Shown here in pieces: positions 40,401 to 50,171 of a DNA stretch of 64,000 nucleotides. Numbering within the stretch: the first letter of the stretch is position 1; each line of letters begins with the position of its first letter. Where the stretch lies: positions 62,001 to 126,000 of the forward strand of contig OX365934.1 of assembly GCA_947243795.1 (NCBI GenBank). The letters run 5' to 3'. The notes beneath the pieces are model-generated. The model had not been told where the DNA came from. It saw only the letters and a program-made list of their open reading frames with translations, and ran no database searches. This DNA is from Saccharomyces uvarum (taxonomy: Eukaryota > Ascomycota > Saccharomycetes > Saccharomycetales > Saccharomycetaceae). A program made the position numbers and the translations under genes.

Positions 40401-40542
40401 GGAAGGGTCTGAAGTAGACGACGATATTAGCGGAGGGGAAAGCGAGGACTATAGTGGTGATGAAAGTGAAGAAGGCGAGGATTGGGATGAATTAGAAAAA
40501 AGGGCAGCTAGAGCTGACCGGGGCGCAAACTTCAGAGATTAA
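37432..40542 (+). CDS. SPT16: FACT histone chaperone subunit Spt16
   Basis: 1036 residues (S. cerevisiae 1035). Spt16 with Pob3 and Nhp6 forms FACT, which reorganises nucleosomes in transcription and replication. N-terminal aminopeptidase-P-like domain about 1-450 (histone binding, no peptidase activity); dimerisation domain about 500-650 ([30 protein letters not shown]); middle tandem-PH domain about 680-950 ([45 protein letters not shown]); acidic C-terminal tail from about 957, rich in Asp, Glu and Ser, which binds H2A-H2B. The sequence is very close to S. cerevisiae across the folded parts. Confidence 0.97.
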   Translation: [1036 protein letters not shown]

Positions 40543-41028
40543 GACTCTATTACGTTCATTCGTTTGCAACACAACGAATAATTAGATAACATCCCCTTAT
40601 GTATTTGCAAAAAAAAAATTTAATAATGTGTAGAATTAGTGGTTATCAACTTTTATGAATGATGCAAATGGGCGAGAACGTTCAAATGAAAATCAAATAG
40701 CTAAAGAGAGCCTTACGTAATAAAGGTTTCCTTATTAAAGTTAAACATAAGTTGATAAAAAATATATATATGGGTTAAAATATAGAATTTTAACTATTTT
40801 GTATTTTGTTTTTTTATTTTCTGTAATCTACAAATTTTGAAGTTAAGAATCGGCTATTGAGAACATTAAGACAAATTGTATTTATGACAACTTTACTTTT
40901 ATTATTTCGAAATCCCCTCAGATGTTCGAAATATTTAAAGATAAAAAACATGTTAATAAAAAGATACTGTAGTAATAGAAACGAAACACAATACTGCAGC
41001 AACCATCTAATCATTCTCTTCAAAATTC
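40543..41028. other. Convergent gap SPT16-CHC1
   Basis: 486 bp of AT-rich terminator DNA for two converging highly expressed genes. Only short low-complexity ORFs. Nothing else seen. Confidence 0.5.
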
Positions 41029-44000
41029 TTAAAATCCTGTGGGTTGTAAATTCATTGCACTATTCATCAGCATCAAAGGTTGGCCATCTCTTTGTTCTTC
41101 GTTAGAACCAGACTTATCAGTCAATTCGTGAGTAAGCTTTTTAATAGAATCGTTTTGTTCTTTCTTTACAGATATTTCATATGGTTTAATGTAGTCTTCT
41201 AGCGAATTCATCCATGATATTTCCAAGACAAATTCGAATCTCACCAAGTTGTACGCAGCATATAGCAATGCAACAAAAGCTTCTTTGTTACCAGTTTCAA
41301 CAAAATAGGTAATCAGATCTTCTACTACCTTTGAATCTTGGGAAATAGCGGCTGTTTCAATAGCGTCTTTCCACAGCTTTTCATCTTTCAAGATTGATAA
41401 ACTCTTTGCCCATTTCTTATTTCTACGATACAACAAAGCCGCAATCTTCTTGAAAAATATCAACTTGTGAGATTCTAGACGAGATGCTAAACCCAATTGG
41501 TCGAATTTGTCGTATGAATCAACAACGTCTTGTAAAGCTCTGTAATCTTCTTCTTCGATCATCAGATCATGGTAGGCTTGATTGACAACGGAGTTATTCT
41601 TTGGCAAAACATTGATCAAAAATGGTTTGATTAAAGGTAAGTTGTCGGATTTGGAGAAAATTTTTACAGTTCTTGGAATATCCAACCTTGGAGTCAATGA
41701 AGTCAGAAGATCGACCAGTAAGGATGGATGAAATTTGACATAGAAATTGATGGCTTTGTAGTAAATTTCTAAGTTAGAAACCTTAACAATGACCTCCTTG
41801 AAGTAAGCGTGATCTAAGTCCTTACCAGACTTTTCAATCAAAGTTAAAGCAGCATTATCCCATTCATCGTAGTGAGCATATAAGAAGACTAATTCTGACC
41901 ATAGATGAGCTTGTTCGACTGCCCTGATGACCTTTGGAATATTAATTCTGGACCAAAATAGCTTCAAGTGTTCGAAGGTCTTGTCTGGTTCGTATTTAGA
42001 ATACAAAATGGCAAGTTCGGTGAACATACCCATATGGGCTCTTTCTAAACCCAGGCCAGCTTCGAATAATGAAATTAGTTCCTCGAAGTAACCGTTTGAT
42101 TCATACTTGTCTACTAATTCGTCTAATTCTTCAGCATGGACAATCAAGTTCAACCCGCAAATTTGGGCCAATTTAAACTCTTTCTTTTCAATACAAGCGT
42201 CGTTAACCAGTTTCCAAACTTTGATGTTCGAAGCCTTTCTAGCAGTGTCCACGGCAGCTTGGTAATCGTTTAAGTAAACTAAAGTGGAAGCAAGTTTGGA
42301 GTAATTGGAAACTGCAGAATAACATAATCTGGCGGCTTTATACTCCTTGTTTTCAAATAGCTTATCACCAACTTGGTTTAAGTTTGCGACATTAGAGCCT
42401 GATAACAAATTCTCAATTTCATGAATCTTATTTAGTTCAGCGTAAGCCATGATTAAAGCACCATCGATCTTTGGTTCTTTCAAAGTTTTTCTAGCCATTA
42501 ATAAGTATGGGATCAACTCTTCGCACTTATCAGCTTGTTCAGCAATGTCAATAACATTTTCATAATTAGATGGATCTTCTGCTTTAATGTATGAGTCAAT
42601 AGCATCTGGAATTCTCAGTCCATCTAATTGGGCAGTACCAATTTGAGACCATAATTCAGGAGTATTAATCTTATCAGCATAAGCTGCAGCTCTGTCTAAA
42701 GACATGATATCTTCAACCAAAACTTTCAAAGCTTTACCGTATATTTCATGTTTGTCATAGATTTCAAAAGCCTCCTCTTTTAAATCATGCTCGATACACA
42801 ATGGTGCAATTTCGTCAGCGTCGTAATTTTCTAACTTCTCAATATAACTTGAAACCTTAGTTGGTTCATATTTGATGGCGGACAACAATAATAGGCCTTG
42901 CAAAGCTACATTGTCGTTAAAAGGAGAAGGTTCCAAGATAATTTTCTCCAATAATTCAATTAGTTCTAATTTCAAACCATTGGTCATGAAAGCTTGAACA
43001 GTCAAAGAAACAGGTTCAGGGTCAGTCAATTCCGGAATACCGACAGAGATGACTGAATCAATCAATTGTCTTCTATGGATATTCTCTTGATTCAAGACCT
43101 TGTTCCACAAATCTGGGTCAGAACGTTCCAACAAGTATCTAGCTTGGTATTTGTACATACTATTTTCATTAGTAATTCTAACCAAGTCATCATCATTTTG
43201 TCCTTTTTCATATGCAATGTAAGCAAGGTATGGATCTCTCTTTTCACAGTAGCGACCAACATCTAAAGTGTCATATTGATCATTCTCTTTCAAAAACTTT
43301 TCAGGTGAGTTATTAGAGTCGATATAAATTTTAGCCAATGCATTGTAGACAGCTTGGTCTTGAATACCCTGACTTAAACTTTGTTCTAGGAAAGGTAGCA
43401 AGATTTTCAATCTGTTTCTTTTTTCAACTTCAGTAGTTAACTCATTAATAGGTACTTGACCTAAAACAGATTGTAGTATACTTTGAATAAACTTTTCGTC
43501 ACAATCCATATCTAATAGCGCACCAACAACTTGAGCAGTCTTGGCAGGGTTAACTTGCTGGACATAAGTTTCAATGAATTTCAAATTTTGGGATTTGTAC
43601 AAGTATAAAATCATTTCATGAACAAAATCAAAACGGTCGCAAACAATGACCAAAGGTAATTGGTCCTCCAAGTTAGCATCCTTTAGGAAATTCTTAACTC
43701 TTTCTGGATCGTAAACGTTATTGTCCTTAACAATCCTTTCAATTTCTCTATACTGCTTCATCTTAGCAGCGGCTTCAATGTACTTGTAAACAACATCTTT
43801 ATCTTCGGTTAAGTTTACCAAAGAGGCTAAGTAATAGTACAAACCTTCAGTAGCGTTGTAGTCTTCGAACAACTTAATTAAAATGGAAGGACCAATCAAA
43901 TCGGAGAATTTGGTGGCCACTTGAACAACAATTTGAATATTAGCTTGGATATTGTTATCCATTAAAGCTTTCAAGCACGCTAGAGATTGTTCGACGTTTA

Positions 44001-45990
44001 ATTTACCGAAATAAGCAACCAGCCAATCAACAGGCAGGGCACTGGTGTTAACAACACACCTTTTGATATCTTTTATATCTGTGTAATTTTCCAAAGCTCT
44101 CTGGAATAGCCCCGCTTTTTCTGATAATGAGGCAATAGTTGGTTTATCATAATGGGAGAAGATGTTGTTACCCAAGATAGCATCAGCAACTTGAGGAGCG
44201 TGTAGTAGATTAACTTCAAGAACACGAGTTTGTAAGTGGCCTTGATCTGGGGTATCGCTCTTTAGAGCGTCCAATAGTAGGGAAGTACCTTGTTGAATGT
44301 GGTTTTGAGAAAAGAATAAATCAGCAATTTTCTCGATCTCGATTTGAGAAGCAGTTTCTGGATTTTGCAATAAAGATACAGCAAATTCGGAGGCTCTATC
44401 TGGTGAAGATCTGATCAAAGAGGATATCAATACCAAAAAGTTTGGTTGATAGCTAACTTTCTGGCAGTAAGGAATAATTTTTTCAAATTGTTGCAATTCC
44501 GCCAAACAAGAGATAACTTTTGCGTGAGCACTTGCCCTTAAGTAGCAAGCTAGTGCTAAAGTAGTGTCGAAAGGTTTCACAATGTCACCTAATTCTTCAG
44601 AACATTCTAACTTATCTTCCTTTAACCATTTTTCAAACAGCTGTTTTCTATCTTGCTGTAGGACTGGTCTAGCCAATTCGATAGTCTCTTCTTTATTCAG
44701 TTTACCTTTGTCCAACAATGTTGAGAAGTACAAAAGAATTGGAGAAATGGCACCTGGGGCGGCTTGAATGTTTTTCAACCTGTTGATGGTACTTTGGTTT
44801 CTTAAAGAAGTGGAAGAAGCAGCAATTTTGGCTGCATTTTGGTAGTCATTTTGTGATAATAACGATTCAAATTGCTTTTGGAATAAATCATCAGCGCCTG
44901 GCAAACCACCTCTTGTAGCGACAGTTAAAGCTAGTGATACGTTGGACAACTTGTTTAAGATGTACGGGACAACCTGAGAAGTAGAAATCTCGACCGCCAA
45001 GACTTGACCCTTCTTGTTAATGCATGCAATACCATTTTGATGGTTATAAGAAGTAGCAGTGAACACAGATTCTGCAGTGATTCTATTAACAAAGAGATTT
45101 GTGCCGGTTTCCAATTCGTACAGATGGATGAAACCGTATTTGGTTAACAGGTAGATTATTCCGTATTTTTCAGAGACTTGGACAGCAATGGGGAAATCAT
45201 TTGTTGCATCTGGGGGGAAGAAAATGTCCGTGGTCTTCTTCTGGTATTGAGATGGCAGAGAAGCATCATGATCGATCTCAATGATTCTTAATTCGCCAGC
45301 TCCTGTGGTGGCATTTCTGTTACCGGTGACAAAAACCTGTACTGGGGTCGAGCCATTGCCCTCCAACAATATATTGGTGAAGATGGCAACATGACCATCG
45401 ATAGCTTGCGAGATGTTACGTTGCTTGGAGAACAATTGGATCCTGCCAGCAATGCGGCCATTTTCTTGTAAAATACCGACAACAGCAAACCAATCAAGGT
45501 TCTTGTTTGCCACGAAATTGATAATTTGGGTGTTGTTCAAATTGGCGTGTCTAGTAGTGAGCAATTGAGGCTTGGCGTTCACATTACCATCAAAGACGTT
45601 CGAAGTAAGTATGGATCTTGCAGTGACAAAACCCAAAGTGGTCTCGCTCAACCATCTCCAAAAAATGACCGGTTCGTCTAAAGTAAAGGATTTCAACTTG
45701 CTCTTGGTCTCCAGGTTGAATATTTGCACGATGGTACCGTTGGCTCTAACGGAAATAACCATTTGAGAAGGATGCATGATAGCGGAATCACCGCCCATAT
45801 TTTTCCTTGTCACTTCATTGCCCTTGGTCAAATCTACGATTGCGACCGAGTTAGCACCGTCCTTCGTTTCTCTGACGGTGACGAAATGGTCACTCTCGAA
45901 AGTCGTTGATCTGAAGTCTAGAAATTGAGGGGAAATTCCTAGAGACGTCAGATCGACCAATTCAGTAAATTCAATGGGTAGGTCACTCAT
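41029..45990 (-). CDS. CHC1: Clathrin heavy chain
   Basis: 1653 residues, identical in length to S. cerevisiae Chc1. N-terminal beta-propeller about residues 1-330 (start MSDLPIEFTELVDLTSLGI) binds clathrin-box motifs. The alpha-solenoid linker and seven clathrin heavy-chain repeats follow to about 1520 (e.g. ALEVLVEDIMSLDRAAAYADKI-type helices, ALKVLVEDIMS seen), and the C-terminal trimerisation region is last. Clathrin acts at the trans-Golgi and in endocytosis, retaining Kex1/Kex2 in the late Golgi; KEX1 lies nearby in this window. Codon choice is strongly biased toward preferred yeast codons, fitting high expression. Confidence 0.98.
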   Translation of the reverse strand: MSDLPIEFTELVDLTSLGISPQFLDFRSTTFESDHFVTVRETKDGANSVAIVDLTKGNEVTRKNMGGDSAIMHPSQMVISVRANGTIVQIFNLETKSKLKSFTLDEPVIFWRWLSETTLGFVTARSILTSNVFDGNVNAKPQLLTTRHANLNNTQIINFVANKNLDWFAVVGILQENGRIAGRIQLFSKQRNISQAIDGHVAIFTNILLEGNGSTPVQVFVTGNRNATTGAGELRIIEIDHDASLPSQYQKKTTDIFFPPDATNDFPIAVQVSEKYGIIYLLTKYGFIHLYELETGTNLFVNRITAESVFTATSYNHQNGIACINKKGQVLAVEISTSQVVPYILNKLSNVSLALTVATRGGLPGADDLFQKQFESLLSQNDYQNAAKIAASSTSLRNQSTINRLKNIQAAPGAISPILLYFSTLLDKGKLNKEETIELARPVLQQDRKQLFEKWLKEDKLECSEELGDIVKPFDTTLALACYLRASAHAKVISCLAELQQFEKIIPYCQKVSYQPNFLVLISSLIRSSPDRASEFAVSLLQNPETASQIEIEKIADLFFSQNHIQQGTSLLLDALKSDTPDQGHLQTRVLEVNLLHAPQVADAILGNNIFSHYDKPTIASLSEKAGLFQRALENYTDIKDIKRCVVNTSALPVDWLVAYFGKLNVEQSLACLKALMDNNIQANIQIVVQVATKFSDLIGPSILIKLFEDYNATEGLYYYLASLVNLTEDKDVVYKYIEAAAKMKQYREIERIVKDNNVYDPERVKNFLKDANLEDQLPLVIVCDRFDFVHEMILYLYKSQNLKFIETYVQQVNPAKTAQVVGALLDMDCDEKFIQSILQSVLGQVPINELTTEVEKRNRLKILLPFLEQSLSQGIQDQAVYNALAKIYIDSNNSPEKFLKENDQYDTLDVGRYCEKRDPYLAYIAYEKGQNDDDLVRITNENSMYKYQARYLLERSDPDLWNKVLNQENIHRRQLIDSVISVGIPELTDPEPVSLTVQAFMTNGLKLELIELLEKIILEPSPFNDNVALQGLLLLSAIKYEPTKVSSYIEKLENYDADEIAPLCIEHDLKEEAFEIYDKHEIYGKALKVLVEDIMSLDRAAAYADKINTPELWSQIGTAQLDGLRIPDAIDSYIKAEDPSNYENVIDIAEQADKCEELIPYLLMARKTLKEPKIDGALIMAYAELNKIHEIENLLSGSNVANLNQVGDKLFENKEYKAARLCYSAVSNYSKLASTLVYLNDYQAAVDTARKASNIKVWKLVNDACIEKKEFKLAQICGLNLIVHAEELDELVDKYESNGYFEELISLFEAGLGLERAHMGMFTELAILYSKYEPDKTFEHLKLFWSRINIPKVIRAVEQAHLWSELVFLYAHYDEWDNAALTLIEKSGKDLDHAYFKEVIVKVSNLEIYYKAINFYVKFHPSLLVDLLTSLTPRLDIPRTVKIFSKSDNLPLIKPFLINVLPKNNSVVNQAYHDLMIEEEDYRALQDVVDSYDKFDQLGLASRLESHKLIFFKKIAALLYRRNKKWAKSLSILKDEKLWKDAIETAAISQDSKVVEDLITYFVETGNKEAFVALLYAAYNLVRFEFVLEISWMNSLEDYIKPYEISVKKEQNDSIKKLTHELTDKSGSNEEQRDGQPLMLMNSAMNLQPTGF

Positions 45991-46327
45991 TGGTTAAAAC
46001 TCTCGTGATAAAGTATTTTTTATGGTTATTTTTTTTCTTTCTCAACTCTGATCGGGATCTTTGAGTCTTGACTGATTTACTGTGTCCACCTAATCAATAT
46101 CTCCTTATTTCTAGAGGTTCTTTCAGTTCCACTTTTCGCTTTTCTTGATATTCTTTGTTTTTATTCCCAGCGACGAAAATGCGAAATCTTGACAGAAAAT
46201 AGGGGGGAGGGTAATTTAATAAGCCCTACTGTTTATATATATTACAATAATATATACCCTAGTATATTATTTATAGACCTAACTGATTTAGATAAAAGCC
46301 CTGGAGCATTTTTTAGCCCTGTAATTG

Positions 46328-46350
46328 CGGCGCTAGCAAATTAAACGCCG
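46328..46350 (-). promoter_or_regulatory. Oleate response element 1 of POX1
   Basis: On the minus strand the 23-mer fits CGG-N3-TNA-N11-CCG exactly, the binding pattern for the Oaf1-Pip2 heterodimer that induces peroxisomal genes on oleate (consensus spacing N9-12). It lies about 290 bp upstream of the POX1 ATG. Confidence 0.8.
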
Positions 46351-46364
46351 GGGGTAAAGAAATC

Positions 46365-46387
46365 CGGTCATTAGCGGCTAATAGCCG
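46365..46387 (+). promoter_or_regulatory. Oleate response element 2 of POX1
   Basis: Fits CGG-N3-TNA-N11-CCG on the plus strand and also on the minus strand, so both half-sites carry the TNA extension. Only 14 bp separate it from element 1, suggesting paired Oaf1-Pip2 binding. Confidence 0.75.
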
Positions 46388-46637
46388 TTGGGGTAAAGTA
46401 CTTGCAAGGAATAAAGGACAATAAAGAAAGTAGACATCGCAATAGCAAATCAGATCATGCATGTATTGGAGTCTGTAAGAAGTGACGCGAAAGTTACGAA
46501 TATTATTTAAACAGCAAGAATACGATAGAACATTGTTATATTCTGTTTTTCTCGCCATAACTGTCAGTTGTAATTTTCAGTTTAGATTTGACACATATTA
46601 ATATCACAAAAAGAAAAAAGACGAAGCAATAAGTAGC

Positions 46638-48887
46638 ATGACAAGACGTACAACGGTTGACCCCGATTCAATAGTTTTGAATCCTCAGAAGTTCATCCAG
46701 AAGGAAAGAGCGGACTCTAAGATTAAGGTTGATCAAGTCAACACCTTTTTAGAGTCAACCCCTGAAAGAAGAGCTTTGACCCACTCCTTAATCGACCAAA
46801 TAACTAATGATCCCGTATTAAAGACTGATACGGCCTATTACGACGCTACAAAACTGCAGGAGCGAGAAGCTACCGCAAAGAAAATCGCAAGACTTGCAGC
46901 CTATATGGAGCAAGATATCAAAACAGTACGCAAGCACTTCCGCGGCACCGATCTCATGGAAGACTTGCAAGCAAACGACCCAGAAAAAGCGTCTCCTTTA
47001 ACTAATAAGGACATATCTATATTTGATAAGAGGCTGTCGCTGGTGGCTAACATGGATCCTCAGTTGGGTACCCGTGTAGGCGTCCATTTGGGGCTCTTCG
47101 GTAATTGCATCAAGGGTAATGGTACCGATGGACAGATTCGTTACTGGTTACAGGAAAGAGGTGCTACTTTGATGAAGGGTATCTATGGCTGTTTTGCAAT
47201 GACGGAACTAGGACACGGCTCCAACGTCGCTCAGTTGCAGACAAGGGCGGTATATGATAAACAGAATGATACTTTTGTTATCGACACGCCTGACCTAACA
47301 GCCACCAAATGGTGGATTGGTGGTGCCGCCCACTCTGCCACGCATGCTACCGTATATGCTAGGTTAATAGTTGAAGGTAAGGACTATGGTGTGAAAACTT
47401 TCGTTATTCCTTTGAGAGACCCTTCGACTTTCCAGTTGATGCCTGGCGTTTCCATTGGAGATATTGGAGCCAAGATGGGTCGTGATGGTATTGACAATGG
47501 ATGGATCCAATTTAGAAACGTAGTCATACCTAGAGAATTCATGTTAAGTAGGTTCACCAAAGTCGTTCGTTCTCCAGATGGTTCGGTTACTGTTAGTACC
47601 GAGCCACAACTAGATCAAATTTCCGGCTACAGCGCATTATTAAGTGGTAGAGTCAACATGGTTATGGACTCGTTCAGGTTTGGTTCTAAGTTTGCCACCA
47701 TCGCAGTTCGCTACGCAGTGGGTCGCCAGCAATTTGCACCTAAAAAGGGTCTGTCCGAAACCCAGTTGATTGACTATCCCTTACACCAATACCGCGTTTT
47801 GCCACAATTGTGTGTTCCGTACCTGGTGTCACCTGTTGCGTTCAAATTAATGGACAATTACTATTCTACTTTGGATGAGTTATATAAAGCATCCTCTTCT
47901 GCCAATAAAGCCGCATTGGTTACAGTTAGTAAGAAATTAAAAAATCTGTTCATAGACAGTGCTAGTTTGAAGGCAACCAACACTTGGCTAATTGCTACTT
48001 TGATTGATGAATTAAGGCAGACTTGTGGCGGGCATGGTTATTCCCAATATAACGGGTTTGGTAAAGGTTATGATGACTGGGTAGTTCAGTGCACTTGGGA
48101 AGGTGATAACAATGTTCTATCTTTAACGTCAGCCAAATCGATTTTGAAGAAGTTTATTGATTCTGCTACTAAGGGCAAATTTGACAATACACATGATGTT
48201 GATTCATTCTCTTACTTGAAACCTCAATACCTAGGATCCGTCATTTCTGGCCAAACAAAGAGTAGACTAAACGATTTATTTGATTACACTGAAATTTGGT
48301 CTATAACTCTGGTCAAACTACTAGCACATATTGGCACCTTGATCGAAAAATCAAGAAATATCGATAGCGTCTCCAAACTCTTAGTTTTAGTGTCCAAGTT
48401 CCATGCACTACGTTGTATGTTGAAAACCTATTATGAAAAGTTGAGCTCCCCTACCGACTCTAATATTTCCGATGAAGGCACCAAGGAATCTTTGTGGAAC
48501 GTTTACAAGCTATTTTCCTTGTACTTTGTTGACAAACATTCTGGTGAATTCCAACAATTCAAGATTTTTACTCCTGATCAGATCTCTAATCTTGTACAAC
48601 CGCAGCTTCTTGCCCTTCTACCAATTGTGAGAAAGGACTGCATAAGTTTAACTGATTCCTTTGAATTACCGGATGCTATGCTAAATGCCCCTATCGGCTA
48701 TTTCGATGGTGATATCTATCACAACTACTTTAATGCAGTTTGCCGCAATAATCCAGTAGAACCGGATGGAGCAGGTAAGCCTTCCTATCATGAATTGTTG
48801 AGTACCATGCTAGGCAGAGGGTTCGAGTTCGATCAAAAATTGGGTGGCGCGGCTAAAACAGAGACTTTATCAAAACTGAGCAAATGA
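46638..48887 (+). CDS. POX1: Peroxisomal acyl-CoA oxidase
   Basis: 749 residues (S. cerevisiae 748). FAD-dependent enzyme of the first beta-oxidation step: oxidises acyl-CoA to trans-2-enoyl-CoA and passes electrons to O2, making H2O2. N-terminal helical domain; FAD/acyl-CoA-binding core with YGCFAMTELGHGSN near residue 185 and KWWIGGAAHSATHA; C-terminal oxidase domain with CGGHGYSQYNG and the catalytic Glu in CTWEGDNN (Glu488). It ends SKLSK, so the tripeptide SKL is two residues from the end and there is no canonical PTS1, in line with the known PTS1-independent Pex5 import of yeast Pox1. Two oleate elements precede it. Confidence 0.96.
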   Translation: MTRRTTVDPDSIVLNPQKFIQKERADSKIKVDQVNTFLESTPERRALTHSLIDQITNDPVLKTDTAYYDATKLQEREATAKKIARLAAYMEQDIKTVRKHFRGTDLMEDLQANDPEKASPLTNKDISIFDKRLSLVANMDPQLGTRVGVHLGLFGNCIKGNGTDGQIRYWLQERGATLMKGIYGCFAMTELGHGSNVAQLQTRAVYDKQNDTFVIDTPDLTATKWWIGGAAHSATHATVYARLIVEGKDYGVKTFVIPLRDPSTFQLMPGVSIGDIGAKMGRDGIDNGWIQFRNVVIPREFMLSRFTKVVRSPDGSVTVSTEPQLDQISGYSALLSGRVNMVMDSFRFGSKFATIAVRYAVGRQQFAPKKGLSETQLIDYPLHQYRVLPQLCVPYLVSPVAFKLMDNYYSTLDELYKASSSANKAALVTVSKKLKNLFIDSASLKATNTWLIATLIDELRQTCGGHGYSQYNGFGKGYDDWVVQCTWEGDNNVLSLTSAKSILKKFIDSATKGKFDNTHDVDSFSYLKPQYLGSVISGQTKSRLNDLFDYTEIWSITLVKLLAHIGTLIEKSRNIDSVSKLLVLVSKFHALRCMLKTYYEKLSSPTDSNISDEGTKESLWNVYKLFSLYFVDKHSGEFQQFKIFTPDQISNLVQPQLLALLPIVRKDCISLTDSFELPDAMLNAPIGYFDGDIYHNYFNAVCRNNPVEPDGAGKPSYHELLSTMLGRGFEFDQKLGGAAKTETLSKLSK

Positions 48888-49142
48888 GCATGTCATCATC
48901 TTTTCTGTCATCTCTTTTAAGTGTTTTGCGAGTTCTTTACAAATTTGTTAAGTCGTCATTTTTTCCGACACCAAACAAAAGTAACAAAACCCGGAAAAAA
49001 TAGCCAATTTTATATGCACAACGGTTTCCTTTCTAATTAATTACATATTCACTATTATTTAAATTATTATAACGAATTAACGACTATTTGTAATCGCATT
49101 GTTTTTTGAGAGAAAACTCAAAAAAGAATAACAAAAATTAAA

Positions 49143-49214
49143 TGCCACCTCCTAGAATCGAACCAGGGTTTCAACAGCCACAATGTTGTGTACTAACCAC
49201 TATACTAAGATGGC
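49143..49214 (-). tRNA. tRNA-His (anticodon GUG)
   Basis: 72-nt gene read from 49214 to 49143; anticodon loop TTGTGGC gives GTG, A box TAGTATAGTGG and B box GGTTCGATTC intact, T-rich terminator follows on the transcribed strand. The extra G-1 is added after transcription, as in all eukaryotes. The anticodon stem is CAACA/TGTTG and the acceptor 3' strand AGGTGGC (one G-U pair); the common S. cerevisiae gene, as I recall it, has CATCG/CGATG and AGATGGC. Confidence 0.93.
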
Positions 49215-49848
49215 AAATTTTAGTTGTAAAATTTGTTACAGAGAGCATATTTATGGATGGTGTTGGAAAAGTTGTTCCATGCATGTGTTAAGTCCAGCGC
49301 TGATTAGAGTTAGGTTTGCATGAACTATTAGTTCTAGATTGCTGGGCTATTACAGATAGTTTGAGGAACTCTTCGGAATGGTCTGTTGAGCTCTTCTAGG
49401 TAGTTTGTTAAATCTTTAGATTAACATTTCTACCCAATTGCTATTTCATAAGCACTAGTTTATTTTTTGACACGAGTAGTTAATTAGCACCCTTAACCAA
49501 CCTATTAATCATTTATAATAAAGTCAGTATGCAAGATTCAACAATTCTATAAAGCATGGAATGTTCTTCAAGACTACATCCGTTAGTTCAATATGTAAAG
49601 AGACTATGGAATCGGGTTTCCATAAAGTATTAAAACGTACAAAGTGAAAAAATACGGTTTTGAGGCTATGAGGCGAAAGATCGGCATGACTTAATTATTG
49701 TTGGTAGTAGTAGTAGTAGTATTAACAGGAAACCTCTGGAAGCAGTTAGGTAAAAGCTCACACAAAAGTAACAGATACCCGGTTCCTTGGGTATTTTTTT
49801 TAATGCTTCTTATAGTTGATTGTTATTTGAAAATTTTGATTTACTATT
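49215..49848. other. tRNA-His upstream region, possible LTR relic
   Basis: AT-rich DNA on the 5' side of tRNA-His. TGTTGGAAAAG near 49261 resembles an LTR start and TTCAACA near 49529 an LTR end, so a very old copia-type solo LTR fossil is possible. The internal sequence is too diverged for me to place. No gene seen. Confidence 0.3.
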
Positions 49849-50061
49849 TTATAAAAGGAGTAATTTATATCTTAGATCTTCACAGAATAGCATTTCAACA
49901 ACAATTTGTAATTTGAGTATAAATATTGCCGTATTGAATCTTGACGTACTAATACATAGAAAGGAGGATATGGTATAACTTTTCGGATCCGGCATTACAT
50001 GCACAAGGACCGTCGGCTCTAATTTTTCGATGAGTAAAGTAAACCATTCCTCATCGGTCAT
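49849..50061 (-). CDS. Unassigned small ORF at the YGL204C position
   Basis: 70 codons starting MTDEEWFTLLIEKLEPTVLV, between tRNA-His and KEX1. S. cerevisiae has an uncharacterised small ORF (YGL204C, about 100 codons) at this place; whether the two are homologous cannot be judged here. The first 35 residues look protein-like, while the rest is hydrophobic and may be chance. The next gene, KEX1, is 110 bp away and convergent on the same strand order. No domain recognised; low confidence that it is translated. Confidence 0.3.
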   Translation of the reverse strand: MTDEEWFTLLIEKLEPTVLVHVMPDPKSYTISSFLCISTSRFNTAIFILKLQIVVEMLFCEDLRYKLLLL

Positions 50062-50171
50062 TTTCTATTAAACAAGCATTCTTAAAAGCCACTTATCTAT
50101 ATTTCGAGATTATACCAGGGAAGCTTACATTACTTGTTTTTCTTACTCCAATATTACATTCTTTTCTTTGA

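Larger units (their letters stand above)
45991..46637. promoter_or_regulatory. CHC1-POX1 divergent promoter
   Basis: 647 bp. Besides the two oleate response elements listed separately, the CHC1-proximal half has AGCCCTA near 46222 and ACCCTAG near 46257, resembling Tbf1-type sites, and AT-rich DNA (TTTATATATATTAC near 46230). No small gene is supported. Confidence 0.5.
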
